A stretch of DNA of 64,000 bases, from the NCBI RefSeq assembly GCF_024498135.1, contig NZ_JANHOH010000003.1:124001-188000 (forward strand). Direction: 5' to 3'. This document shows positions 17,931 through 25,578 of the stretch, one piece after another. The stretch's first letter is position 1, and each line of letters starts with the position of its first letter. Source of the DNA: Mucilaginibacter aquariorum (GTDB taxonomy: Bacteria; Bacteroidota; Bacteroidia; Sphingobacteriales; Sphingobacteriaceae). The position numbers were made by a program, and so were the translations under genes. The notes below the pieces were generated by a model. That model ran no database searches, was not told the origin of the DNA, and worked only from the letters and a program-made list of their open reading frames with translations.

Positions 17931-18497
17931 TTACTGCTGAAAAAATAGTTTTTTCAGCCTTTGCAGACATTTGTACTTCTGCGTTTTCGCATTATCTGCG
18001 TTTGTATATCCAAATCGTTCGCAAATTTCCTGCATCGATCTGTTGTTCATATAAAAGTCTTCCATTATAGTCTTACAGGGTTCGCCCAGTAGCTTTAACG
18101 CATCGCTCATTTTATTAAGCTGCATATCGCGCTCCTCGTGCATCTCCACTTCATCTTCAACCGGCAGGTGCTCCTGAAAATCTTTTATATCGCCACCGTA
18201 CCTGTTCAATTGCTTGAGCCGCTTTAGCCATAAACGCCTGCATATAGAGTATATGTAGGTTTTTAATTTGCTGCTTAGCTCAAAATCGCCCCGTTTAACT
18301 TTATTGTAAAGAACTATTATAGCTTCCTGGTATATATCCTTAGCCTCATCCTCGTCACCATTATTATTAATAACAAGCTGTAAAACCATTGGGAAATAAG
18401 CCAGGTATAACTTTTTTAAAACACTGTCGGAATTGTTAAGTATCCCAATGATCACTTCACTATCCGTCGGCATTTCTACATTTAACTGATTATTCAC
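17931..18497 (-). CDS. ECF-type RNA polymerase sigma factor
   Basis: 188 aa group 4 sigma factor. Region 2 includes YLAYFPMVLQLVINNNGDEDEAKDIYQEA, the -10 recognition/core-binding helix; region 4 at the C-terminus has the helix-turn-helix KTIMEDFYMNNRSMQEICERFGY-type segment with TNADNAKTQKYKCLQRLKK. No long C-terminal extension. Promoter for the gene is not obvious. Immediately followed by the protease gene, the position an anti-sigma factor would normally hold. Confidence 0.9.
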   Translation of the reverse strand: MNNQLNVEMPTDSEVIIGILNNSDSVLKKLYLAYFPMVLQLVINNNGDEDEAKDIYQEAIIVLYNKVKRGDFELSSKLKTYIYSICRRLWLKRLKQLNRYGGDIKDFQEHLPVEDEVEMHEERDMQLNKMSDALKLLGEPCKTIMEDFYMNNRSMQEICERFGYTNADNAKTQKYKCLQRLKKLFFQQ

Positions 18498-18667
18498 TAC
18501 TTAATACTTTTTATATTGAATTGTAACCCAATAATATAATTTATTTTTTTTGCACCGTGTTAACAGCGCCACAGTATGCCTGCTTAAGCCGCAATATCGG
18601 GAAATAAATGATAGTACATAGCGGCATTAAATTTGAGTTTAATTTAAAATATCAAAATAATTCTACT

Positions 18668-18895
18668 ATGAAAAACTTATTTAAAACATGTTTTTTAGCA
18701 TTAACGGCAGCAGTTGCTATAACTGCATGCAAAGGCAACAACTCCACCCACGTGCCGGATAGTACCCGGATTGATTCATCTAAGAATAGTTCGGTTGCTG
18801 ACAGCACTATTGGTAAAAACGGTTCGCCAAACGCTATCGATACCGGTATAGATAAATCTGGCTCGGGCGGTACAGATACAGTTAAAAAAGATTAA
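18668..18895 (+). CDS. Small lipoprotein, array member 1
   Basis: 75 aa when started at 18668 (MKNLFKTCFLALTAAVAI); an in-frame ATG at 18608 would add 20 non-signal-like residues. Lipobox AITAC places the lipidated cysteine near residue 21; the mature part is a short polar Ser/Thr/Asp-rich chain ending in DTVKKD. First of four related tiny lipoproteins in a row, the most divergent. A strong terminator follows, so each gene in the array seems to be its own unit. Confidence 0.75.
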   Translation: MKNLFKTCFLALTAAVAITACKGNNSTHVPDSTRIDSSKNSSVADSTIGKNGSPNAIDTGIDKSGSGGTDTVKKD

Positions 18896-18910
18896 TAGGT
18901 AGCATTGTAA

Positions 18911-18946
18911 AAACAGATCCCGGCTTGTTAAAGTCGGGATCTGTTT
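18911..18946 (+). terminator. Terminator after lipoprotein 1
   Basis: Twelve-base perfect stem (AAACAGATCCCG at 18911-18922 with CGGGATCTGTTT at 18935-18946) followed by CTTTTG. Confidence 0.85.
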
Positions 18947-19016
18947 CTTTTGTTGGGTTACCTTTTTAAGTTTTTGATATTAATAACCGCAAACAATAAC
19001 AATCACAAAAATCAAT

Positions 19017-19211
19017 ATGAAAAATTCAATCAAAATTACATTCTTAGCTTTAGCAATTGCTTTTACAGCTGCATCTTGCGATAGCAAAAAAGCTACCAAC
19101 GGTTCTGATACTACTAAAACTGATTCTGCCGCTGTTGCTACCGATACTACCAAAGCTGATACAGCTGCTGCACCGGTTGATACAACTAAAAAAGATACTG
19201 TAAAAAAATAA
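19017..19211 (+). CDS. Small lipoprotein, array member 2
   Basis: 64 aa. Signal peptide MKNSIKITFLALAIAFTAA with lipobox TAASC; mature region only about 44 residues, made of SDTTKTD-like units and ending DTTKKDTVKK. Same plan as members 3 and 4. Such a lysine/threonine-rich tail with no fold suggests a disordered envelope tether; whether it binds peptidoglycan is speculation. Function unknown. Confidence 0.75.
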   Translation: MKNSIKITFLALAIAFTAASCDSKKATNGSDTTKTDSAAVATDTTKADTAAAPVDTTKKDTVKK

Positions 19212-19300
19212 TTTCAAAAATAAAGGGTTACCTTTTTGAAATTACGGTATTAAACAACTCATAAGAATAACATACTTACAATAATTTAACAAAACAAACA

Positions 19301-19501
19301 ATGAAAAATTCATTCAAAATCGCATTTTTAGCTTTAGCTATCGCTGTTTCTGCTGCTGCTTGTAAAGGTTCTGGTTCTGCATCTTCTGCTGATTCAGCTG
19401 CTGATACAACCAAAAAAGACACTACTGTTGTAGTTGACACAACTAAGAAAGATACTACTGTTGTAGTTGACACGACTAAAAAAGACACAACTAAAAAATA
19501 A
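19301..19501 (+). CDS. Small lipoprotein, array member 3
   Basis: 66 aa; lipobox SAAAC followed by KGSGSASSADSAADTTKKD. The mature chain carries a tandem of DTTKKDTTVVV units. The first 75 or so coding bases are identical to those of member 4, indicating recent duplication or gene conversion, while the tails have diverged by repeat-unit change. Followed by a GGTTACC-stem terminator. Confidence 0.78.
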   Translation: MKNSFKIAFLALAIAVSAAACKGSGSASSADSAADTTKKDTTVVVDTTKKDTTVVVDTTKKDTTKK

Positions 19502-19562
19502 TTTAACCTTCCGGTTAAATATTAAAGAATTACACTGTTAATTTTTTAAGTTTTTAAAGTTT

Positions 19563-19609
19563 AAAAAAGGTAACCTGCATTTTTTTTAAAAAAGTGGGTT
19601 ACCTTTTTT
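19563..19609 (+). terminator. Terminator after lipoprotein 3
   Basis: Stem AAAAAAGGTAACC (19563-19575) with GGTTACCTTTTTT (19597-19609) and a long T-run. GGTTACCTTTTT recurs near 18956 and 19226, so the array duplicated with its terminator region. Confidence 0.82.
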
Positions 19610-19663
19610 TGTTTTGGGTATTAACTAACGAAAAACTATTAAATCACTTAAAAAACACAAACA

Positions 19664-19870
19664 ATGAAAAATTCATTCAAAATCGCATTTTTAGCTTTAG
19701 CTATCGCTGTTTCTGCTGCTGCTTGTAAAGGTTCTGGTTCATCATCTGCTGCAGATTCAGCTAAAATGGACTCAGCTAAAATGGATTCAGCTGCTACTAC
19801 TGATACTACAGCTAAAATGGATACTACAGCTAAAATGAACACTACTAAAAAAGATACTACTAAAAAGTAA
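19664..19870 (+). CDS. Small lipoprotein, array member 4
   Basis: 68 aa; signal peptide and lipobox identical to member 3 (SAAAC-KGSGS). The tail uses a different unit, AKMDS/TTAKMDT repeated about four times, ending TKKDTTKK. Unit-length variation in the mature part contrasts with the invariant signal peptide. Own terminator downstream. Confidence 0.78.
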   Translation: MKNSFKIAFLALAIAVSAAACKGSGSSSAADSAKMDSAKMDSAATTDTTAKMDTTAKMNTTKKDTTKK

Positions 19871-19892
19871 TCTTTTTTGTTAAAATTAAAAG

Positions 19893-19922
19893 AAACGCTC
19901 CCGGTTTATTCCAGGGGCGTTT
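19893..19922 (+). terminator. Terminator after lipoprotein 4
   Basis: AAACGCTCC (19893-19901) pairs with GGGGCGTTT (19914-19922), one G-T pair, followed by a run of T. Confidence 0.8.
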
Positions 19923-19993
19923 TTTTTATGCCTTTTATTTCCGTCAAAAAAACATTCGCCTAAAATTTTGTTTATTGGTGAAAGCGCCTGAAC

Positions 19994-20431
19994 ATGAAGT
20001 ATGCCGAATGGAAGAACCTTAGCAAAGAGGATAAGAAGAATACACACTGGAAACACCATCCACGCATCCGTATAGCTACTATATTCAGTATTGTATTCGC
20101 ACTTTTCTTTTTTGTTGTAATGCTGCGCATATTACAAAACCGCCGGGTACATGTTAACCGCAAGCCAAATGCTAAAGAAGCGTTTGCTATTGCCAAGGCT
20201 TTTGTGAGCGACAAATTAAGCCAGCCGGCTACAGCAAGTTTCCCAAAAAACAAGTTCGAATCTAACATTGATACTGCGCATAACAGTTATCAAATATCGT
20301 CGTTTGTGAACGCACAGGATAGCAGTGGCAAAATCATTAGATCAACCTGGCAGGTGCGGCTCTCTTATAATGGCGGCGACTGGGCCGACAGGAAAAGCTG
20401 GAAGGTTATAGAAGTAAATATAACGCAGTAA
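19994..20431 (+). CDS. Single-pass membrane protein, unknown
   Basis: 145 aa, not assigned to a family with certainty. A basic cytoplasmic N-terminus (residues 1-26) precedes one membrane helix (about 27-47); the remainder is an extracytoplasmic domain beginning KEAFAIAKAFVSDKLSQPATASFP, reminiscent of small envelope domains that carry a SPxTAxFP-like motif, and ending in a WxVxLSYNGG strand. Convergent with the DUF2383 gene across a small hairpin. Confidence 0.68.
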   Translation: MKYAEWKNLSKEDKKNTHWKHHPRIRIATIFSIVFALFFFVVMLRILQNRRVHVNRKPNAKEAFAIAKAFVSDKLSQPATASFPKNKFESNIDTAHNSYQISSFVNAQDSSGKIIRSTWQVRLSYNGGDWADRKSWKVIEVNITQ

Positions 20432-20434
20432 AAA

Positions 20435-20451
20435 AGCGCCCAATAGGCGCT
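20435..20451. terminator. Short bidirectional hairpin
   Basis: AGCGCC (20435-20440) and GGCGCT (20446-20451) in the 18-base gap between convergent genes, preceded by an A-run. Confidence 0.6.
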
Positions 20452-20911
20452 ATTGACTTGCAGCCTTGTCTCGCAAGGCCTTTATTTTATCGTGTGCTGC
20501 CTGTAAAATAGGCTGATGGTTACTTAATATTTCGCGGATATATGCCGGTAATATTCCCTGTGTAAGGGCAGATTTATATGCCTTTAGGATGGCATCTTCA
20601 CCAAATTCGCATTCTTCCAGTATACTCCTTTTACTATGCCCGCTAAATACGGCTTTAGCATCAAGCCACGTACGGTGCAATTTACCACTGATGGTAGTTC
20701 CTGTTTCAATATCTTTACCAAGTGCGGCAACTTCGGTAGCTATTTCTAATTTAAACTGATGGCTCTCTCCTATTAAATTAGTGAAAAGATGTTTCAGGTC
20801 GATATCACCCGGTGTAAGTTCACTTATGGCACGTTCGTACCCTTTAATACGATCGTTGTTTATTAAAATAAGATCGTTAAGGATTTCAATGGTTGCTCTG
20901 GTTCTTTCCAT
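20450..20911 (-). CDS. PA2169 family four-helix-bundle protein (DUF2383)
   Basis: 153 aa, all-helical. The pattern LNDLILINNDRIKGYERAI, then HLFTNLIGESHQFKLEI, and TWLDAKAVFSGHSKRSILEECEFGED matches the ferritin-like DUF2383 bundle commonly seen in Bacteroidota stress-gene neighbourhoods. No clear di-metal ligand set, so a structural or stress role is more likely than iron oxidation. Function of the family is not established. Confidence 0.82.
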   Translation of the reverse strand: MERTRATIEILNDLILINNDRIKGYERAISELTPGDIDLKHLFTNLIGESHQFKLEIATEVAALGKDIETGTTISGKLHRTWLDAKAVFSGHSKRSILEECEFGEDAILKAYKSALTQGILPAYIREILSNHQPILQAAHDKIKALRDKAASQ

Positions 20912-20988
20912 AACAATAGATTATGTAAAGAAAACGGCACAAAAAAAATATTGTTTTAGTTAAAAAACAATATTTCAATGAGTTATAT

Positions 20989-21156
20989 TTATGATCGCCC
21001 CCTGAATGCTGATATTAGCCAGATAATTAGCAGTATTACTACTATTACAGAAATAATACCTACAGCCGCGCCCGCTTTAAAAATATCGCCGATAACTGAG
21101 CATCCGCTAAAGGCAACCATTGCCATAGCGATCAATAATAAGTTAACTTTTTTCAT
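20989..21156 (-). CDS. Tiny lipoprotein with membrane helix (55 aa)
   Basis: Short minus-strand gene: MKKVNLLLIAMAMVAFSGC gives a clear type II signal peptide with lipobox FSGC (Cys19), then VIGDIFKAGAAVGI and a second very hydrophobic stretch (about 33-50) before a basic end. Similar 50-60 aa proteins with the I(G/D)xIFKAGxxVGI motif occur widely in Bacteroidota (remembered). A plus-strand frame in the same place is less plausible, since this reading has a complete export signal. Function unknown. Confidence 0.75.
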   Translation of the reverse strand: MKKVNLLLIAMAMVAFSGCSVIGDIFKAGAAVGIISVIVVILLIIWLISAFRGRS

Positions 21157-21212
21157 AGTCGATCATTGTAAGATTTGTATATAAATCTTAATGCAATAAT
21201 CAGACCTGTTTG

Positions 21213-21350
21213 TTACAGTAACAGATTAGAATCAGATTCTTCTGTTTCTTTGTTGCCTTTTGGTAAAAATTGTACAGCAATTAATACAATAAATATTGCC
21301 AAAAGGCTCATCGGTACAAGGGCTTCAACAGCTACTAATAATAGTTCCAT
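21213..21350 (-). CDS. Tiny single-pass membrane protein (45 aa)
   Basis: MELLLVAVEALVPMSLLAIFI and on to about residue 29 forms one long hydrophobic helix, followed by a charged tail (PKGNKETEESDS). It is 56 bases upstream of the tiny lipoprotein gene on the same strand, so the two may form a mini-operon. No family recognised; coding status rests on composition and context only. Confidence 0.5.
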   Translation of the reverse strand: MELLLVAVEALVPMSLLAIFIVLIAVQFLPKGNKETEESDSNLLL

Positions 21351-21577
21351 AGCAAATTATTTGGGGGTAATAATTAAAACTAAAAAATTTAATTTTCCGC
21401 CAGCTCAAATTCGCAGTTCTTCATATAGGTTCCCTAATCTAAATATTGTTTTTTAATATTTCCAAGGAATGTGGATAAGTTGATAAATTTGTGACTAAGT
21501 GCAAAACTATCGCCCATTTTGGGCTAAAATAAATGCAATTCTTATAAATTAGTGGTTGATGTGTAACTTCGCCGCAT

Positions 21578-23083
21578 ATGAATCTGCCTTTAATTACTGT
21601 CGACCATATATCCGTAAAGTTTTTAAATAATCAACTTTTCAGCAATCTTAATTTCAAATTCACCCAAGGACAAAACTGGGCCATCACAGGCAAAAGTGGT
21701 TCGGGCAAGAGTGTGTTACTACAAGCTATTGCAGGTAATATTGGCGTAAATGGCGGCAGTATTATTTATCATTTTATGGATGATGTTCATAAACAGGAAC
21801 TATCAGGTGATGCCTTGCTTACCTTTCATCGCTTTATTGCATTTGCCGGTGCTAAGCATCATTTTAAAACGCTCTCCAACACTTCAGATTTTTACTATCA
21901 GCAACGATACAACTCATCCGATTCTGAAAACACCCTTACTGTGCGCGAATACCTGCAATCGGTAAAAGTTAATGAGCACAAAACTCCTTACTGGACATTT
22001 GATAAAACCGTAGCAGCATTAAACTTATCCGCGCTATGCGATAAACAAACCATTAAACTATCAAACGGAGAAACCAAACGACTGATGATAGCCGCTGCTC
22101 TGCTTAAAAACCCCATCATACTATTGTTTGACAACCCGCTTACCGGCCTCGATGTTGAAACCCGCAAATCGTTCAATGTGCTATTGAATGAGATCTCTGC
22201 CTCGGGTATCAGTATTATTATGGCCACATCTACCTTTGAACTGCCCGATGTTGTAACCAATGTAGCTATTTTAGATAACGGCAGTATCAGTCAAAACTTA
22301 ACCAGGCAGGAATTTGAAGCAAGCGAGCATTCATCCGGCGAAAAGGTTGTTGTTGATATTAACGCGTTAAAGCAATTACTAAACACATCAGCTACAAACC
22401 ATAATTACAGGCAAATTGTAAGCATGGCAGATGTATTTATCAAGTATGGCGACAATGTTATCCTCAATAAAGTAAACTGGTTGATAAATCACGGCGAGCG
22501 ATGGGCGCTGCTTGGCCCTAATGGCGCAGGTAAATCAACCCTATTAAGTTTAATAAATGGCGATAACCCGCAAGCCTATGCTAATAACATTGTACTGTTT
22601 GATAAAAAGCGCGGCACCGGCGAAAGCATCTGGGATATTAAAAGCAAGATAGGTTTTGTTTCGCCCGAGCTTTACCAGTACTTCCCTACCGATAACTCCT
22701 GCCTGCAGGTTATTGAATCGGGTTTTTACGACACACTGGGTTTGTTTAGGCCCAGCATAAAATCGCGGGCCGACCTGGCCCTTAACTGGATGAAAGCTTT
22801 GGAGATAGACCAGTATGCCCGCCATTTGCTAAAAAATATCCCCGCCAGCGCGCAACGCCTTTGCCTGCTTGCCCGCGCATTAATAAAGAACCCTGCCCTG
22901 CTCATATTTGATGAACCCTGCCAGGGCCTTGACAACCATCAGCAGCAGCATTTTAAAAGCGTTGTGGATGCTATTTGCAACATAAGTAATGTTACCCTTA
23001 TATATGTTACCCACTACCAGCACGAGATACCGGATAGCGTGGATAAGGTTTTGAGGTTGGATAAGGGGGAAGTAGTTAGTTAA
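21578..23083 (+). CDS. Twin-domain ABC ATPase (ModF/PhrA-like)
   Basis: 501 aa with two nucleotide-binding domains and no membrane part. Domain 1: Walker A GKSGSGKS (38-45), signature LSNGE (161-165), Walker B ILLFDNP, with Asn186 where the catalytic Glu should be. Domain 2: Walker A GPNGAGKS (313-320), degenerate signature (PASAQR, about 421-426), Walker B LLIFDEP with Glu446 intact. Domains pair head-to-tail, so one composite site should be active (Walker 2 with signature 1) and one dead. ModF relatives lie near molybdate transport in E. coli, but no mod genes are here. Role uncertain. Confidence 0.87.
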   Translation: MNLPLITVDHISVKFLNNQLFSNLNFKFTQGQNWAITGKSGSGKSVLLQAIAGNIGVNGGSIIYHFMDDVHKQELSGDALLTFHRFIAFAGAKHHFKTLSNTSDFYYQQRYNSSDSENTLTVREYLQSVKVNEHKTPYWTFDKTVAALNLSALCDKQTIKLSNGETKRLMIAAALLKNPIILLFDNPLTGLDVETRKSFNVLLNEISASGISIIMATSTFELPDVVTNVAILDNGSISQNLTRQEFEASEHSSGEKVVVDINALKQLLNTSATNHNYRQIVSMADVFIKYGDNVILNKVNWLINHGERWALLGPNGAGKSTLLSLINGDNPQAYANNIVLFDKKRGTGESIWDIKSKIGFVSPELYQYFPTDNSCLQVIESGFYDTLGLFRPSIKSRADLALNWMKALEIDQYARHLLKNIPASAQRLCLLARALIKNPALLIFDEPCQGLDNHQQQHFKSVVDAICNISNVTLIYVTHYQHEIPDSVDKVLRLDKGEVVS

Positions 23084-23161
23084 GAGTGTGCAGATGGCAA
23101 AGTATTGTCAACCAATTAACACCTTTCGCCTTTAACCTTTCGCCTTTAAGCAGCCACTATG

Positions 23162-23169
23162 TATATTTG
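23162..23169 (+). promoter_or_regulatory. -7 element (TATATTTG) of mqnC
   Basis: Exact Bacteroidota -7 consensus, four bases before ATG 23173. It indicates that the mqnC reading frame starts there rather than at 23086. No clear -33 box. Confidence 0.6.
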
Positions 23170-23172
23170 TAC

Positions 23173-24297
23173 ATGAATACAGCCGAACTGTTACAGCGTG
23201 CTTTAGCTTTTGATTTTTTGAGCATTGATGAAGGGGTTTACCTTTATAACAATGCCTCTACGGCCGATTTGATGTATGTGGCTAATGAGCTGCGTAAAAT
23301 ACAAGTGCCGCATGGTAAAGTTACCTGGCAGATTGATAGGAACGTGAACACCACTAACGTTTGTATTGCCAACTGTAAGTTCTGTAATTTCTTCCGTCGC
23401 CCGGGGCACGATGATGCTTATATAACTGATATTGAGACCTACAAAAAGAAGATTGAAGAAACCTTCCGCTTTGGGGGCGACCAGCTTCTATTACAAGGTG
23501 GCCACCACCCCGATCTGGGCCTTCAGTTTTATACCGACCTGTTCCGCGAGCTGAAACAGCTGTATCCTAAGTTAAAACTACACTCTTTAGGTCCGCCCGA
23601 AATTGCACACGTAGCCAAGCTGGAAAGCATGAGCCATTACGATGTGCTAAAGGCCATGAAAGAAGCCGGACTTGATTCATTACCCGGTGCAGGTGCCGAG
23701 ATCCTGAACGACCGTGTTCGCCGTCTGATATCAAAAGGTAAATGCGGCGGGCAGGAATGGCTGGATGTTATGCGCGCGGCCCATCAGCTTAACCTGCCAA
23801 GTTCTGCTACCATGATGTTTGGCCATATCGAAACCATCGAGGAACGTTTTGAGCATCTGGTGTGGATCCGCGAGGTACAAGCAGAAAAACCAGGAGGTAG
23901 CTATGGCTTTGTGGCCTTTATACCATGGCCTTTCCAGGACGATGGTACTCTTTTACGCAAAGTACGCGGTATCACTAACAATGTTACCGGCGACGAATAT
24001 ATCCGCATGATAGCTTTAAGCCGTATTATGCTGCCCAATATCAAAAATATACAGGCATCATGGTTAACGGTTGGTAAGCAGGTAGCACAACTTTGCCTGC
24101 ATGCCGGCGCTAACGATTTCGGTTCGATAATGATAGAAGAGAACGTGGTATCTGCCGCAGGCGCACCTCACCGCTTCACCGCTAAAGGTATCCAGGATTC
24201 TATAAAAGAAGCCGGTTTTGAGCCGCAGCTTCGCACCCAAAAATACGAATGGCGAGATATCCCTGCCGAGATTGAAGAGCAGGTGATAGATTACTAG
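23173..24297 (+). CDS. mqnC: Cyclic dehypoxanthinyl futalosine synthase
   Basis: Radical SAM enzyme of the futalosine menaquinone pathway, 374 aa. It cyclises dehypoxanthine futalosine after MqnB. The 4Fe-4S ligands are Cys64, Cys68 and Cys71 in NVCIANCKFCNFF (CxxxCxxC), followed by GGDQLLLQGGHHPDLGL and SATMMFGHIET, typical of MqnC. The start at 23173 follows a -7 element; the upstream open frame to 23086 has no family match. Other men or mqn genes are not in the window. Presence implies the organism makes menaquinone by the futalosine route. Confidence 0.94.
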   Translation: MNTAELLQRALAFDFLSIDEGVYLYNNASTADLMYVANELRKIQVPHGKVTWQIDRNVNTTNVCIANCKFCNFFRRPGHDDAYITDIETYKKKIEETFRFGGDQLLLQGGHHPDLGLQFYTDLFRELKQLYPKLKLHSLGPPEIAHVAKLESMSHYDVLKAMKEAGLDSLPGAGAEILNDRVRRLISKGKCGGQEWLDVMRAAHQLNLPSSATMMFGHIETIEERFEHLVWIREVQAEKPGGSYGFVAFIPWPFQDDGTLLRKVRGITNNVTGDEYIRMIALSRIMLPNIKNIQASWLTVGKQVAQLCLHAGANDFGSIMIEENVVSAAGAPHRFTAKGIQDSIKEAGFEPQLRTQKYEWRDIPAEIEEQVIDY

Positions 24298-24349
24298 GAA
24301 AAGAGTTTAGAATCAAGAGACAAGAATCAAGACGCCACTTAAACTATTT

Positions 24350-24430
24350 GCGTTAGGGACAGCAGTGGATACCGGCCTGTGGTTAATGCCTGTGCAGTAT
24401 GAGCGGATGGCCCGACCGAAGGGAACGCCC
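24350..24430 (+). repeat. Dispersed repeat family B, copy 2
   Basis: An 81-base element from GCGTTAGGGACAGCAGTGG to GACCGAAGGGAACGCCC, closely matching 40797-40878 and, on the other strand, 7653-7759. Lies in the 303-base mqnC-scpB gap, which holds only this element, a short palindrome, a CACTAA-rich leader and the scpB -7 box. Confidence 0.78.
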
Positions 24431-24487
24431 TTATTCAGTTTGCAGTTCTTAGTTTGCAGTCGGCATAAAGTTTCCTTTATATCCACA

Positions 24488-24515
24488 CGTCATTGCTTCG
24501 TACCGCGCAATGACG
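24488..24515. repeat. Collapsed copy of the purK-purE palindrome
   Basis: CGTCATTGCTTCGTACCGCGCAATGACG fuses the first eight bases of the left arm of 11073-11158 to its right arm, with loop and inner arms deleted. Confidence 0.65.
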
Positions 24516-24550
24516 ACTTTTATATACACAGACTGACCATCTCTATAAAA

Positions 24551-24583
24551 TCACTAAATCAGTCATTCACTAATTCACTAAAT
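24551..24583 (+). repeat. CACTAA-type leader repeat before scpB
   Basis: TCACTAAATC followed by CATTCACTAATTCACTAAAT, nearly free of G. One of five such tracts in the window; four, including this one, precede a start codon in sense orientation. Confidence 0.65.
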
Positions 24584-24586
24584 AGA

Positions 24587-24594
24587 TATATTTG
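24587..24594 (+). promoter_or_regulatory. -7 element (TATATTTG) of scpB
   Basis: Exact TAnnTTTG match followed by CACCTC and the ATG at 24601; decides against the TTG at 24592 as start. Confidence 0.6.
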
Positions 24595-24600
24595 CACCTC

Positions 24601-25161
24601 ATGGAAAACATTGAGCAGTATATCGAGTCGCTTATTTTTGCATCTGAACAGGGTATCCGTACCGAAGAAATTATTTATTGCCTGCAAGCCGCTTTTGAGC
24701 ACGATTTTACTGCCGACGAGATAAGCAAACAAATAGATAATATTACCCAAAAATATTTGGATGATGCTTTTGCTATTGAAGTGGTAAAGATCAATAACGG
24801 GTATCAGTTTCTTACCAAAAAGAGATATCATGCTACCATAAGCCTGTTACAATTACAACGCTCGAAAAAGAAACTGAGCCAGGCGGCGCTGGAAACCCTT
24901 GCCATTATTGCCTACAAACAACCCGTTACCAAAACAGATGTAGAGCAAATACGCGGTGTAAACTGTGATTATTCGATACAAAAATTGCTGGAAAAAGAGC
25001 TAATAGCTATAATTGGCAAGTCGGAAAGTGTGGGAAAACCTATACTTTATGGCACCAGCGGGCTTTTTATGGATTATTTTGGCATAAACAATATTACAGA
25101 ACTACCACAGCTTAAGGAAATTACAGACAATAGCTCATCAATTGGAGACCAAACGGAATAA
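24601..25161 (+). CDS. scpB: Segregation and condensation protein B
   Basis: Kleisin-associated winged-helix subunit of the SMC-ScpAB condensin, 186 aa. Two winged-helix domains: about 5-85 and 90-165; the second contains the conserved LSQAALETLAIIAYKQPVTKTDVEQIRGVN segment. The last 20 residues are polar and variable. scpA is not adjacent here. ATG 24601 follows a -7 box by six bases. Confidence 0.93.
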   Translation: MENIEQYIESLIFASEQGIRTEEIIYCLQAAFEHDFTADEISKQIDNITQKYLDDAFAIEVVKINNGYQFLTKKRYHATISLLQLQRSKKKLSQAALETLAIIAYKQPVTKTDVEQIRGVNCDYSIQKLLEKELIAIIGKSESVGKPILYGTSGLFMDYFGINNITELPQLKEITDNSSSIGDQTE

Positions 25162-25296
25162 ATTGAAAAATGATTTTAATTAAAAATGATTTTAATTATT
25201 TTTACTGGTAAATAATGCTGATTATAGCGCAGCGAAACTTAACACAATAACAATTAGGTTAACAGATACAGTTTTAACAAATAAACATTTATTAAA

Positions 25297-25494
25297 ATGG
25301 CAGCTCCAAAAAAACCTTTGAATACCTCAACCAAAAAGATCAGCGATGAGGAGGATGACGACTTTGATGATGATCCGAAACCGGGTAAGGTAGCGGATGA
25401 TGACGACGATGACTTTAATGAGGATATTCCCCTGGATGATGACCTGGGTGGGTTTGACTCATACGATCCTTACGACGATGAAGACGACGATTAA
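25297..25494 (+). CDS. Small highly acidic protein
   Basis: 65 aa; a short basic start (MAAPKKPLNTSTKK) then an almost continuous Asp/Glu run with DDDDDD and ending in DDEDDD. Surely disordered and strongly negative; such proteins may act as metal- or basic-protein-binding chaperones, but nothing here shows that. Preceded by 135 bases containing a tandem 16-base duplication (AAAAATGATTTTAATT) and followed by a good terminator, both consistent with a real expressed gene. Confidence 0.7.
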   Translation: MAAPKKPLNTSTKKISDEEDDDFDDDPKPGKVADDDDDDFNEDIPLDDDLGGFDSYDPYDDEDDD

Positions 25495-25522
25495 TAATTT
25501 GATCGTATAACCATACTATTTC

Positions 25523-25548
25523 AAGCATTCAGCAAACGCTGGATGCTT
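25523..25548 (+). terminator. Terminator after the acidic protein gene
   Basis: AAGCATTCAGC (25523-25533) pairs with GCTGGATGCTT (25538-25548), one G-T pair, followed by TTTTT. Confidence 0.8.
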
Positions 25549-25578
25549 TTTTTATAATTGGTAAACCGTAGCTGCCCA

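Noticed and set aside
19017..19870. CRISPR-like repeats
   Set aside because: The repeats are coding (in-frame DTTKK-type units and shared signal peptides), with no regular spacers.
20978..21184. 68 aa plus-strand reading frame
   Set aside because: The minus strand here encodes a clear lipoprotein with a lipobox, a better explanation.
21175..21456. 93 aa plus-strand reading frame
   Set aside because: Overlaps a plausible minus-strand membrane protein and has low-complexity, non-protein-like composition.
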